A stretch of 64,000 bases of DNA from Oscillibacter sp. GTDB taxonomy: Bacteria > Bacillota > Clostridia > Oscillospirales > Oscillospiraceae. The position numbers and the translations under genes are program-made. The stretch covers positions 1 through 64,000 of the forward strand of contig JALCRR010000004.1 in assembly GCA_022652815.1 (NCBI GenBank), written 5' to 3'. Below the pieces are notes generated by a model. That model worked only from the letters and a program-made list of their open reading frames with translations, searched no databases and was not told where the DNA came from. Below are positions 51,765 to 59,116 of the stretch, piece by piece. How positions within the stretch are numbered: the first letter of the stretch is position 1; every line of letters begins with the position of its first letter.

Positions 51765-52696
51765 TGGCATATTCTCTGAAGCAGATCAATGAATCCATCC
51801 GTTCCGATCCCGCGGCGTTTGTCGCCCAATGCGAAGAGGACCACGAAAAGAAGATTCAAGATGCGGCCAGACGCATTGCCGAGCACCGCGGCGAGTCGCG
51901 CATCATTCTCCTGTCCGGACCCTCCGGCTCCGGCAAGACCACCACGGCCTTGAAAATCGAGGCGGTGCTGGAGCAAAGCGGCATTGAAACCCATACCATC
52001 ACCATGGACAATTACTTCAATACCATCGACCCGGAGACGGCGCCCCGCAACCGGGACGGTGCGATTGACTACGAGTCTCCCTTCTGCCTGGATATTGACC
52101 TTTTGAACCGGCATTTTGCCATGCTGGACCGTGGCGAGACCATTCATGTTCCCAAGTACGAGTTTGCCCGCCAGATGCGCTCCGACATTTTTTCCCAGCC
52201 GCTGAAGCTGGGACGCGACGAACTCGCCATTTTCGAGGGCATCCATGCCTTGAATGACGTCATCGTGGGCAAGAATCCCAAGGCCTTCAAGCTGTATATT
52301 GCCGCCCGCTCCAATGTGACGGACGAGCGCGGCGATGTGGTCTTTGAGCATGCCTGGCTGCGGCTGTGCCGCCGCATCGTCCGGGACTACAAGTTCCGGG
52401 GCAGTGACGCGGCGTTTACCGTCAAGCTCTGGGCAAACGTGCGCCGGGGCGAAAAGCTGTATATTTCCCCCTACAAGGAGAATGCAGACCTCATGTTTGA
52501 TACCTCCATGGCCTGCGAGCTGTGCGTGCTCAAGCCGTACGTACTGCCCCTGCTGGAGGCGTTGCCCCGGGGTCAGTACCCGGAAGCGGACAGCGTTCTC
52601 ACCGCTTTTGACCGGTTCGAGACACTGGAAGAGAAGTACATCCCCGCCACATCCCTTATCCGCGAATTTATCGGCGGCAGTTCCCTAAGCTATTGA
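51764..52696 (+). CDS. uridine kinase-like nucleoside kinase
   Basis: A 310-residue P-loop kinase. Walker A is GPSGSGKT (52-59), followed by MDNYF (acceptor-site Asp) and YESPFCLDIDLLNRHF, IFEGIHALND and the LID-like RRIVRDYKFRG. This matches Udk-family enzymes that phosphorylate uridine or cytidine, with an added N-terminal helix and a longer C terminus than Udk (about 210 residues). The substrate is not certain. It is the last of a tightly packed run (MBL, hemZ, kinase) with overlapping start and stop codons. Confidence 0.85.
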   Translation: MAYSLKQINESIRSDPAAFVAQCEEDHEKKIQDAARRIAEHRGESRIILLSGPSGSGKTTTALKIEAVLEQSGIETHTITMDNYFNTIDPETAPRNRDGAIDYESPFCLDIDLLNRHFAMLDRGETIHVPKYEFARQMRSDIFSQPLKLGRDELAIFEGIHALNDVIVGKNPKAFKLYIAARSNVTDERGDVVFEHAWLRLCRRIVRDYKFRGSDAAFTVKLWANVRRGEKLYISPYKENADLMFDTSMACELCVLKPYVLPLLEALPRGQYPEADSVLTAFDRFETLEEKYIPATSLIREFIGGSSLSY

Positions 52697-52725
52697 TTTT
52701 TTATCATCGAGAGGAGCGTTTTTCT

Positions 52726-53121
52726 ATGGACGAAAGATTGCAGAATATTCTGGACAGTGCGGCGCGGACGGCAAACACCGCCGCATCCTCCGCCACCGGC
52801 GCGGCACGTACCGTGAGCGAAAAGGCGAACCTGCTGCTTTCCGTGGGAAAGATGAATATGAAGCTGGTGGATCTCAAGACGGAGATTACCGCCCAGCTCC
52901 GGGAGGTGGGCGAGATGGTCTACGCCACCCACACCGGTGACCCCACCGACTCCGAGGTGCTGCTTTCCAAGCTTCAAGTCATTGATGCCATAAAGGCGCA
53001 GGCCGATGCCTTGAGCGCGGAAATCGCCAAGGCCAAGGGTGCCGCCGTGTGCCCGAACTGCGGCCATGTGGGCGAAAAAGGCGATACCTTCTGCCGCCAG
53101 TGCGGAGCCTCTCTGAAATAA
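52726..53121 (+). CDS. zinc-ribbon protein with helical N terminus
   Basis: A 131-residue protein with a long amphipathic helical region (1-105, probably coiled coil) and a C-terminal double CxxC zinc ribbon, Cys109/Cys112 (CPNCG) and Cys123/Cys126 (CRQCG). Such proteins are common in Clostridia and uncharacterised; the ribbon may mediate protein or nucleic-acid contacts. GAGAGGAG precedes ATG 52726. The gene ends 6 bp before a MITE-like element. Confidence 0.75.
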   Translation: MDERLQNILDSAARTANTAASSATGAARTVSEKANLLLSVGKMNMKLVDLKTEITAQLREVGEMVYATHTGDPTDSEVLLSKLQVIDAIKAQADALSAEIAKAKGAAVCPNCGHVGEKGDTFCRQCGASLK

Positions 53122-53127
53122 GCGCGT

Positions 53128-53309
53128 TTTAAGGCAACACCGCACAAAGACCGCTTGATGGCTTTGTACACGGCTTGCTTGCAACTTTTCCGCCATCTTG
53201 CACAGAAAATTTTTGCCATACGCCAGTATGACGGCAAAGTTTCTATGCAATCTGACAAAAAATCTGACTGTGCAATCCGCGCACAATCTCTGTGCGGTAT
53301 TGCCTTAAA
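53128..53309. mobile_element. MITE-like element with terminal inverted repeats
   Basis: Ends 53128-53150 and 53287-53309 are inverted copies (AAGGCAA-C/T-ACCGCACA) with three mismatches over 23 bp. The 182-bp unit contains an imperfect long hairpin (TGCACAGAAA near 53197 with TTTCTATGCA near 53240, TTTTTGCCATAC with TATGACGGCAAA) and no ORF for a transposase. It sits exactly between two genes. A target duplication is not obvious; both edges are T- or A-rich. Confidence 0.7.
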
Positions 53310-53354
53310 TTTCCGGCGCATTGCGCCGACTTTTCAACCATTCGAGGTAAATCC

Positions 53355-54974
53355 ATGTCAAAAAACGAATCCAAACAGTCCTTTTTAGGCGGAGCTGCCG
53401 TTCTGGCTGCCGCCGTGGTTCTGGTGAAGCTGATCGGCGCAGTGTATAAAATTCCGCTGACCAACATCATCGGCTCTGCCGGCAAGGCCCATTTTCAGGT
53501 GGCCTATAATATTTATAATGTCCTTCTCACCATTTCCACCGCCGGGTTGCCGTTGGCCATCTCCAAGCTCACCAGCGAGGCACATACCCAGGGACGGGAG
53601 AATGAGAAGCGTAAGCTTTTCCGCACGGCGATCTGGCTGTTCTTCGGCCTGGGGCTGGTGTTCTCCGTCTTTATGTTCTTCGGCGCGGAAAATCTGGCCG
53701 CCTTTATGCACGACGATCTTGCCTATTGGCCCATCCGGGCGCTGGCTCCCGCCGTGTTTTGCGTGTGCCTGCTAGCCTGTATGCGCGGCTATACCCAGGG
53801 TCAAGGCAACATGAAGCCCACCGCCGTGTCCCAGGTTCTGGAGGCACTGTGCAAGCTGGGCGTCGGACTGCCGCTGGCGTACTATCTCTATAAAATTCTG
53901 GGCAAGGGCGTGGAGTTTGGCGCCGCCGGCGCCATTTTGGGTGTCACCGTGGGAACCATCGCCTCCATGTTCTTCTTGATCGTGTACCTGCTGACCCATC
54001 GGGAACGCTCTCAGTCGCTGGATGTCCCGGAGAGCAGCAGTACCCTAATGAAAAAGGTGCTGGCCATCGGCATTCCCATTACCCTCAGCAACTCCGCCAT
54101 GAGCATTATCACCCTGGTGGATAACAAAATCGTGCTGGGCCGGCTGGACACCATCGCCTCTGCGTTGACGGCTGCGCCGGACTCTCTGTACGGCCAGTAT
54201 TCCATGGGCATGGATCTCATCAATCTGCCCGCCTCGTTTGTCTATCCCGTCACCATGAGTCTGATTCCCTTTGCGGCCGCGGCGCTTGCCCGGCATGACA
54301 GCGCAGCGGCCAACCGCACCGTGTCCTCCGCGTTTCGGCTGATTGCCCTGCTGGCGCTGCCCTGCGGTGTGGGACTGAGCGTTCTGGCAACGCCGATTAT
54401 GATTCTGCTCTACCCTGCCCAGTACAACGACGCCATCGCGGCAGGTCCCCATCTGCAGGTTCTCGGCATTGCGTGCATCTTTATCTGCATTATGATCTTG
54501 ACCAATGCCGTGTTGCAGTCTTACGGCCATGAGAAAATCCCCATCGCAACGGTGGTTATCGGCGGCTGCGTCAAAATCGGCATGAACTACGTACTGGTGG
54601 GCAACCCCAAGCTGAACATTGCCGGCGCGCCGATTTCCACGCTGTGCTGCTATCTGGTGATCGCGGGACTGAACCTGTTTTTCGTATGGAAGTACTCCCC
54701 GGAAAAGCCCAAGTATGTGGCGATTTTTGCAAAGCCGGTGCTGGCTTCCGTGCTGATGGGCGCCGCCGCTGGCGGTGTGTATCTGGTGGGCAACAACCTG
54801 CTCTCCGGACGGCTTTCTGACTATCTGGCGAACGCCGTCTCCGTCCTGCTGAGCATTGGCGCAGGCGTGATTGTCTACTTTGCGATGGTGCTGATTCTGC
54901 GAATTTTACGGGCAGACGACGTGAAAAATATGAAAAAGGGTGACATAATCATCCGTGTACTCCATTTAAAGTGA
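53355..54974 (+). CDS. SpoVB/MurJ-like polysaccharide flippase
   Basis: A 539-residue membrane protein with about fourteen helices, MOP/MVF superfamily. The start FLGGAAVLAAAVVLVKLIGAVYKIPLTNIIG is replaced by matching segments typical of SpoVB and YabM: VKLIGAVYKIPL, then GLPLAISKLTSEA, and ARGY-like MRGYTQGQGNM. These lipid-linked-precursor flippases act in spore cortex or wall synthesis. The next genes (mazG, rqcP, yabP, yabQ, divIC) place it at the YabM position of Bacillus. ATG 53355 has a CGAGGT site; an upstream start would lie in the MITE end. Confidence 0.85.
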   Translation: MSKNESKQSFLGGAAVLAAAVVLVKLIGAVYKIPLTNIIGSAGKAHFQVAYNIYNVLLTISTAGLPLAISKLTSEAHTQGRENEKRKLFRTAIWLFFGLGLVFSVFMFFGAENLAAFMHDDLAYWPIRALAPAVFCVCLLACMRGYTQGQGNMKPTAVSQVLEALCKLGVGLPLAYYLYKILGKGVEFGAAGAILGVTVGTIASMFFLIVYLLTHRERSQSLDVPESSSTLMKKVLAIGIPITLSNSAMSIITLVDNKIVLGRLDTIASALTAAPDSLYGQYSMGMDLINLPASFVYPVTMSLIPFAAAALARHDSAAANRTVSSAFRLIALLALPCGVGLSVLATPIMILLYPAQYNDAIAAGPHLQVLGIACIFICIMILTNAVLQSYGHEKIPIATVVIGGCVKIGMNYVLVGNPKLNIAGAPISTLCCYLVIAGLNLFFVWKYSPEKPKYVAIFAKPVLASVLMGAAAGGVYLVGNNLLSGRLSDYLANAVSVLLSIGAGVIVYFAMVLILRILRADDVKNMKKGDIIIRVLHLK

Positions 54975-55032
54975 CTTTTCCTTGAAATTTCAAGGTTTTT
55001 GTATCGAATTTTCTTGCAAAGGCGGGCAGTTT

Positions 55033-55842
55033 ATGGTAGATTTTCAGTGTAAGGATTTTTACAGCTACGAGGATTTCCTCCAGATTATGAAGCTTTTGCG
55101 TTCCCCGGGAGGCTGCCCGTGGGATCGGGAACAGACCCATGAATCCATTCGGCGCAATTTTCTGGAAGAGACAGACGAAGCTGTGGAAGCCATCGACCGA
55201 AAAGATTCCGCTGCCCTTTGCGAGGAACTGGGCGACGTGATGATGCAGGTTGTGTTTCACGCGCAGATCGAGCAGGAAGCCGGCGGCTTCGCCATGGCGG
55301 ATGTCATCAACGGCGTTTGTCAGAAGCTGGTTTATCGTCATCCCCATGTGTTCGGTGAGGTTAAGGTCAGCTCCAGCGGTGAGGTCCTCTCCAACTGGGA
55401 GGTTCTCAAGCGCAAGGAAAAGGGACAGGAGACCATAGCTGATGCGGTGGATGCCGTGGCAAAGACCCTGCCGGGTCTTTGGCGGGCAGAGAAAATGGTC
55501 TCCAAGGCTTCCAAGGCCGGATTTGACTGGCCGGGCATTGATGGGGAACTCGACAAGCTGGAAGAAGAAACGGCAGAGCTTCGTGCGGCTGTGGAAGCGG
55601 GAAAGAGCGCGGATGCGCCTCACGGCGTACAGGAAGAGTTGGGCGATGTGCTGTTTATCGCAGCGAAAATTGCCCAGTCCCGGGGCATTGACCCGGAGGC
55701 GGCGCTGCATGCCTCATGCGACAAGTTTGCCAGCCGCTTTCGTCTGGTAGAAACCGGCGCAGCGGGAACGCCCCTAAACACGTTTTCTGCGTCCCAGCTT
55801 CAGCAGCTTTGGGACAATGCAAAAAAAGAAGAAAAGACTTAA
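55033..55842 (+). CDS. mazG: nucleoside triphosphate pyrophosphohydrolase MazG
   Basis: A 269-residue tandem MazG protein hydrolysing non-canonical NTPs to NMP and pyrophosphate. The first domain has LRSPGGCPWDREQTHESI and the metal motif EETDEA-x-E, then EELGDVMMQVVFHA. The second has EEETAELRAAVE and EELGDVLFIAAKIA. The Bacillus YabN has an extra N-terminal methylase-like domain, absent here. ATG 55033 is inferred from homology (only a weak site, GGCGGG, precedes it). HU follows after 65 bp. Confidence 0.93.
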   Translation: MVDFQCKDFYSYEDFLQIMKLLRSPGGCPWDREQTHESIRRNFLEETDEAVEAIDRKDSAALCEELGDVMMQVVFHAQIEQEAGGFAMADVINGVCQKLVYRHPHVFGEVKVSSSGEVLSNWEVLKRKEKGQETIADAVDAVAKTLPGLWRAEKMVSKASKAGFDWPGIDGELDKLEEETAELRAAVEAGKSADAPHGVQEELGDVLFIAAKIAQSRGIDPEAALHASCDKFASRFRLVETGAAGTPLNTFSASQLQQLWDNAKKEEKT

Positions 55843-55907
55843 TTGCGGGTGAAAACCCAGCGTTAAGAATAGAGAGAAACCCAAATTTTTAATAGGAGGA
55901 AATACAA

Positions 55908-56183
55908 ATGAACAAGGCTGAACTTATCAATGCCGTCGCAGCTTCTGCTGACGTCTCCAAGAAGGATGCAGAGGCAGTTGTCTCCGCAACTCTCGATGCT
56001 ATCACCGCCGCTCTGGTGAAGGGCGACAAGGTGCAGCTGGTTGGCTTTGGCTCTTTTGAAGTCAAGAAGCGCGCTGCTCGCATGGGCCGCAACCCCAAGA
56101 CCAAGGAAGCCATCAAGATTCCCGCTTCCAAGGTTCCCACTTTCAAGGCCGGCAAGGCTCTGAAGGACGAAGTTGCGAAGTAA
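55908..56183 (+). CDS. hup: DNA-binding protein HU
   Basis: A 91-residue histone-like protein that bends DNA and compacts the nucleoid as a dimer. It starts MNKAELINAVA and has the beta-arm sequence GFGSFEVKKRAARMGRNPKT, ending PAFKAGK-like (PTFKAGKALKD). Length and residues are standard. TAGGAGGAA precedes the ATG. It has its own terminator (56199-56232), so the rqcP-yabP genes downstream must have a separate start or read-through. Confidence 0.97.
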   Translation: MNKAELINAVAASADVSKKDAEAVVSATLDAITAALVKGDKVQLVGFGSFEVKKRAARMGRNPKTKEAIKIPASKVPTFKAGKALKDEVAK

Positions 56184-56198
56184 TGAACTGACCCTTAA

Positions 56199-56232
56199 CT
56201 ACCGGTGTGAGAGTTCCTCACACCGGTAGTTT
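56199..56232 (+). terminator. terminator of hup
   Basis: CTACCGGTGTGA (56199-56210) pairs perfectly with 56218-56229 around GAGTTCC, followed by TTTCC. Confidence 0.8.
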
Positions 56233-56259
56233 CCTATCTGCGGAAGGAGTATCAAAGAT

Positions 56260-56499
56260 ATGAGACTGGACAAATACCTGAAAACCGCACGGCTCATCAA
56301 GCGCCGCACCGTGGCCAACGATGCGTGCGACAACGGTCTTGTCACGGTGAACGGTAAACCCGCCCGCGCCTCCTATGACGTCAAGGTGGGGGACACCATC
56401 TCGCTGCGCTTCGGTGTGCGCACCATCACGGTAGAGGTGCTGGGCGTAGAGGAAAATGTCCGCCAGGCGGACGCATCCGCCCTGTATCGCGAGGTCTAA
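56260..56499 (+). CDS. rqcP: S4-domain protein RqcP (YabO)
   Basis: A 79-residue protein made almost wholly of an S4 RNA-binding domain (MRLDKYLKTARLIKRRTVA, VNGKPARASYDVKVGD). In Bacillus, RqcP binds stalled 50S subunits with RqcH and drives Ala-tail addition in ribosome quality control. GGAAGGAG precedes the ATG. It is followed by yabP, as in Bacillus, supporting the assignment over a general heat-shock S4 protein. Confidence 0.93.
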   Translation: MRLDKYLKTARLIKRRTVANDACDNGLVTVNGKPARASYDVKVGDTISLRFGVRTITVEVLGVEENVRQADASALYREV

Positions 56500-56543
56500 C
56501 CACCCGTCCCCCTGCATAAAGTAGCGGCAGGGAGGGACGCGGA

Positions 56544-56831
56544 ATGAACAACGATTATGAGGGAAGTTATGCCGCCGGCGCGCATCGGATTGAACTGGAC
56601 GGCCGGGAGGCTCTGCGGGTTTCCGGTGTGGAGGATGTGGAGCGGTTTGACGAGACGGAAATCGTCATGGCCACTGCCGCAGGTGTCCTAACGGTCACCG
56701 GGGAAAATCTGCACATCGGCCAGCTTTCGCTGGAAGGCGGGGAGCTCCGCGTGGACGGACGCATTGACGCCTTGACCTATGAGGAGCAGACCCAGCCCAA
56801 AGGCAGTCTGCTGCACAGGCTGTTCGGATGA
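56544..56831 (+). CDS. yabP: sporulation protein YabP
   Basis: A 95-residue soluble protein with YabP-family features (HRIELDGREALRVSGVEDV, then the short LTVTGENLHIGQLSLEGGELRV-type beta region). YabP with YabQ is needed for spore cortex formation in Bacillus. GGGAGGGA lies before the ATG. It ends one base before the yabQ ATG, so the two are coupled. Confidence 0.9.
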   Translation: MNNDYEGSYAAGAHRIELDGREALRVSGVEDVERFDETEIVMATAAGVLTVTGENLHIGQLSLEGGELRVDGRIDALTYEEQTQPKGSLLHRLFG

Positions 56832-56832
56832 G

Positions 56833-57561
56833 ATGGAAAATCACATTTCCGGGCAGCTGCTGATCCTAAGCCAGTCCTTTCTGCTGGGGACGGGGCTTGC
56901 CCTGTTTTACGATTTGCTGCGCCCCCTGCGGGAGCGGCAACGAAAGCTTTTGTGGCTGTGGGATGGCGGATGGTGCCTAATTGTGCTGTGCAGCATATTC
57001 GTGTTTCTGGTGCACCGGGCAGGTGGTGCCCTGCGGCTTTATATTCTGGCGGGACTTTTATGCGGCGGCGCGCTCTTTTTTGCGGCCTTTTCCGCATTGT
57101 TGCGTCCGGTGTGGGAATTCTGGGCGGACACTGTGGTGTGGATTTTGCACGTTTTATCACTCCCTGTATGTGCATTGGCTCGGTTTTGTAAAAAAATGGC
57201 GGTTTGCAGCAAAAATCTCTTTTATTTTATGAGAAAATGTTATACAATAAAGAAAATCGATACATATGACCATTTGAATTTGCACAGGGGAGGCGGAAGA
57301 CGTGGCAAAAACGGAAAAAACAGCGAAGAAGAAGCGCGCAAAAACCAAGGCCGGATTTTTCACAAAGCTTCTGCTCCTGGTGCTTCTGGTGGCGCTGGGG
57401 TGGCAGCTGTACCGCCTGCACGGGCAGGTTCAGGAGGCGGAGGAGCAGCGTCAGCAGCTTTCCGCCCAGGTCACACAGCAACAGCAGGACAACGACACGC
57501 TCCAGGAGGGCATCGACAACGGCGGCAGTTCCGAGCAGATGGAGCAAATCGCCCGGGATGA
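56833..57561 (+). CDS. yabQ: sporulation protein YabQ with overrunning C terminus
   Basis: A 242-residue frame whose first 120 residues are YabQ: about four transmembrane helices (SFLLGTGLALFYDLLRPL near residue 15, then WLWDGG onward). The region NLFYFMRKCYTIKK also fits the family's end. The frame then continues 260 bp through divIC in another phase, giving a Gly/Arg/Ala tail that looks like noncoding translation. A normal stop near 57240-57300 seems lost. YabQ acts in cortex formation. The ATG lies one base after the yabP stop. Confidence 0.75.
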   Translation: MENHISGQLLILSQSFLLGTGLALFYDLLRPLRERQRKLLWLWDGGWCLIVLCSIFVFLVHRAGGALRLYILAGLLCGGALFFAAFSALLRPVWEFWADTVVWILHVLSLPVCALARFCKKMAVCSKNLFYFMRKCYTIKKIDTYDHLNLHRGGGRRGKNGKNSEEEARKNQGRIFHKASAPGASGGAGVAAVPPARAGSGGGGAASAAFRPGHTATAGQRHAPGGHRQRRQFRADGANRPG

Positions 57562-57613
57562 GCTGGGCCTTGTCAAACCCGGTGAGCGGGTCTTTTACGA
57601 TGTGAGCAACTGA
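57302..57613 (+). CDS. divIC: septum formation initiator DivIC
   Basis: A 103-residue single-pass protein with a Lys-rich cytoplasmic start, a transmembrane helix (about 20-38, [18 protein letters not shown]) and an extracellular coiled coil with Gln-rich heptads, ending [16 protein letters not shown]. This matches the FtsB/DivIC family that joins FtsL and DivIB at the division septum. GTG at 57302 is the start, with GGGGAGG 8 bp upstream. It overlaps the overlong yabQ frame, and lies at its usual place after yabQ. Confidence 0.92.
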   Translation: MAKTEKTAKKKRAKTKAGFFTKLLLLVLLVALGWQLYRLHGQVQEAEEQRQQLSAQVTQQQQDNDTLQEGIDNGGSSEQMEQIARDELGLVKPGERVFYDVSN

Positions 57614-57678
57614 GGCGCGATACCGCGCCCCGGAAAAGATACCAAAAGAAAACCGTGGAAGGAGAAAAATTTCACAGT

Positions 57679-58167
57679 ATGGAACCAGAGGTTGGGAGCG
57701 TCCTGGAAGGAAAAGTCACATCCATTATGAAATTCGGCGCGTTTGTATCGCTGGGCAATGGGAAGTCCGGTCTGGTACATATATCCGAGGTCGCAAATAC
57801 GTTTGTCAACGATGTGCATGATTATCTGCAGGAGGGGCAGGAGGTCAAGGTTCAAGTCCTGTCCACTGACAACGGAAAGATCAATCTGTCCATTAAGCGT
57901 CTGCTTTCCCGGGAAGTACGGCCTGCACAGCCCCGGGAAAGCCGGCCTATGCAGCAGCCCCGCTTCGCAGGGAACGCTGCACCCCGTGCCCCGCAGCAAA
58001 ACCGCGGGAATTTTCGTCCCCGGGGCGTTCAGCCCAGTGCGCCGGCCAGCGGCGATTTGACGTTTGAGGATAAACTCAAGCTGTTCATGACGGCTTCCGA
58101 GGGAAAAATGGCCGATCTGAACCGCAACATTGACGGCAAGCGTAGCGGCGGACGCCGGAGAAAATAA
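57679..58167 (+). CDS. S1-domain RNA-binding protein (YabR-like)
   Basis: A 162-residue protein with one S1 domain (about 1-75; [41 protein letters not shown]), a disordered Pro/Arg/Gln linker (85-125), and a short helical end with FEDKLKLFM and Arg/Lys-rich tail. It corresponds to YabR after divIC in Bacillus and is likely a ribosome or mRNA binder. The start at 57679 is based on the family start (MEPEVGS); its AAGGAG site is 14 bp away, long, and the GTG at 57655 is possible. Confidence 0.88.
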   Translation: MEPEVGSVLEGKVTSIMKFGAFVSLGNGKSGLVHISEVANTFVNDVHDYLQEGQEVKVQVLSTDNGKINLSIKRLLSREVRPAQPRESRPMQQPRFAGNAAPRAPQQNRGNFRPRGVQPSAPASGDLTFEDKLKLFMTASEGKMADLNRNIDGKRSGGRRRK

Positions 58168-58172
58168 GGCAC

Positions 58173-58206
58173 ATTCCCGCCGGAAACATTCCGGCGGGAA
58201 TTTTTT
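58173..58206 (+). terminator. terminator after the S1-domain gene
   Basis: ATTCCCGCCGG (58173-58183) pairs perfectly with 58191-58201, followed by six T. It ends the rqcP-to-S1 transcript. Confidence 0.93.
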
Positions 58207-58287
58207 GCACAGCAAGACAGTTTAGGGGGCGGAAAAACCTGCCGCCGCATTTTGACAAAAGTAGTGTTATTTCCCCAAAAGCTTCCG

Positions 58288-58385
58288 TTGCCTTTTACTG
58301 CGGTGCGCGTTATCATAATAAAGGAAGCTTTCCAATATCCCACCCGCTTGAGCCGCCTGCTGATTTTTGCAGACGGCCCTTTTTT
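58288..58385 (+). ncRNA. candidate small RNA upstream of hpf
   Basis: A promoter-like pair, TTGCCT (58288-58293) and TATCAT (58311-58316) with 17-bp spacing, is followed by a terminator (GCCGCCTGC at 58352-58360 with 58369-58377, one mismatch, then a T-run to 58385). No ORF lies between; the transcript would be about 60-65 nt. The hpf promoter is further on (58437-58465), so this is not its leader. The rest of 58207-58287 holds only a GGCGG/CCGCC hairpin. Confidence 0.4.
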
Positions 58386-58436
58386 GCGTCCCGTTTGTCG
58401 AATTTTGAACTTTTTGGGAATTGCGCGCCAAGCCTC

Positions 58437-58465
58437 TTTTCAAACAAACCTTCCCGTGCTATACT
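58437..58465 (+). promoter_or_regulatory. possible promoter of hpf
   Basis: A good -10, TATACT (58460-58465), lies 17 bp from a poor -35, TTTTCA (58437-58442). A stress sigma factor might use it; the sequence alone does not decide. Confidence 0.4.
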
Positions 58466-58515
58466 CAAGCCATAGGAAGGATACGCCTTCCCCTCACACG
58501 AAAGGAGAGATCCCT

Positions 58516-59061
58516 ATGAAGTGTACGTTTACCTGCAAGAAAGTTACCCTAAATGACGCCATTAAGAACTATGCCGAAGAGAAGATCTCCAGACTGGATC
58601 GCTATTTTCGGGAAGAACCCGCGGCATCCGTAACCTTTTCCGTGGAAAAGACCCACCTGTGCTCGGTGGAAATTATGATCCGAGGCGGCGGCACCCTGCT
58701 GCGTGCCCAGACGGAGGCACCGGACGGCGATATGCGCGGCGCAGTGGATGAGGCTTGCGGCTACATCGAGCGCCAGATTCTGAAGAATAAAACTCGCCTT
58801 TCCAAGCGCCTGCGCGCGGAGGCGTTTCCTGCTCCCGATCCCTCTGATGACTTTGAAGTCACAGAGGAAAAGGAGTTCAACATCGTCCGCACCAAGCGCT
58901 TTTCTGTGAAGCCCATGAGCCCGGAGGAGGCCATTTTGCAGATGAATCTGCTGGATCACACCTTCTTTGTGTTCCGAAACGAGGACGACGGGGACCTCTC
59001 CATTGTCTATCGCCGCAAGAAGGGCGGCTACGGCCTAATCGAGACCGGCGAGAACGACTAA
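58516..59061 (+). CDS. hpf: ribosome hibernation-promoting factor, long form
   Basis: A 181-residue protein with an N-terminal ribosome-binding domain (1-100; DAIKNYAEEKISRLDRYF) and the C-terminal dimerisation domain of long HPF (about 125-181; RTKRFSVKPMSPEEAILQMN, then FFVFRNEDDGDLSIVYRRKKGGYGLIE). Long HPF joins 70S ribosomes into inactive 100S dimers in stationary phase. AAAGGAGAG precedes the ATG. It is alone between a promoter-like region and a strong terminator. Confidence 0.95.
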   Translation: MKCTFTCKKVTLNDAIKNYAEEKISRLDRYFREEPAASVTFSVEKTHLCSVEIMIRGGGTLLRAQTEAPDGDMRGAVDEACGYIERQILKNKTRLSKRLRAEAFPAPDPSDDFEVTEEKEFNIVRTKRFSVKPMSPEEAILQMNLLDHTFFVFRNEDDGDLSIVYRRKKGGYGLIETGEND

Positions 59062-59070
59062 AAGAATACG

Positions 59071-59103
59071 AAAGGGCAGCCCGGCAAAGCCGGGCTGCCC
59101 TTT
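59071..59103. terminator. bidirectional intrinsic terminator
   Basis: A 15-bp perfect stem (59071-59085 with 59089-59103) closes AAA, with T-run TTTTATC. It lies between convergent hpf and the PAS kinase-like gene. Confidence 0.92.
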
Positions 59104-59116
59104 TATCACAGCTTCT

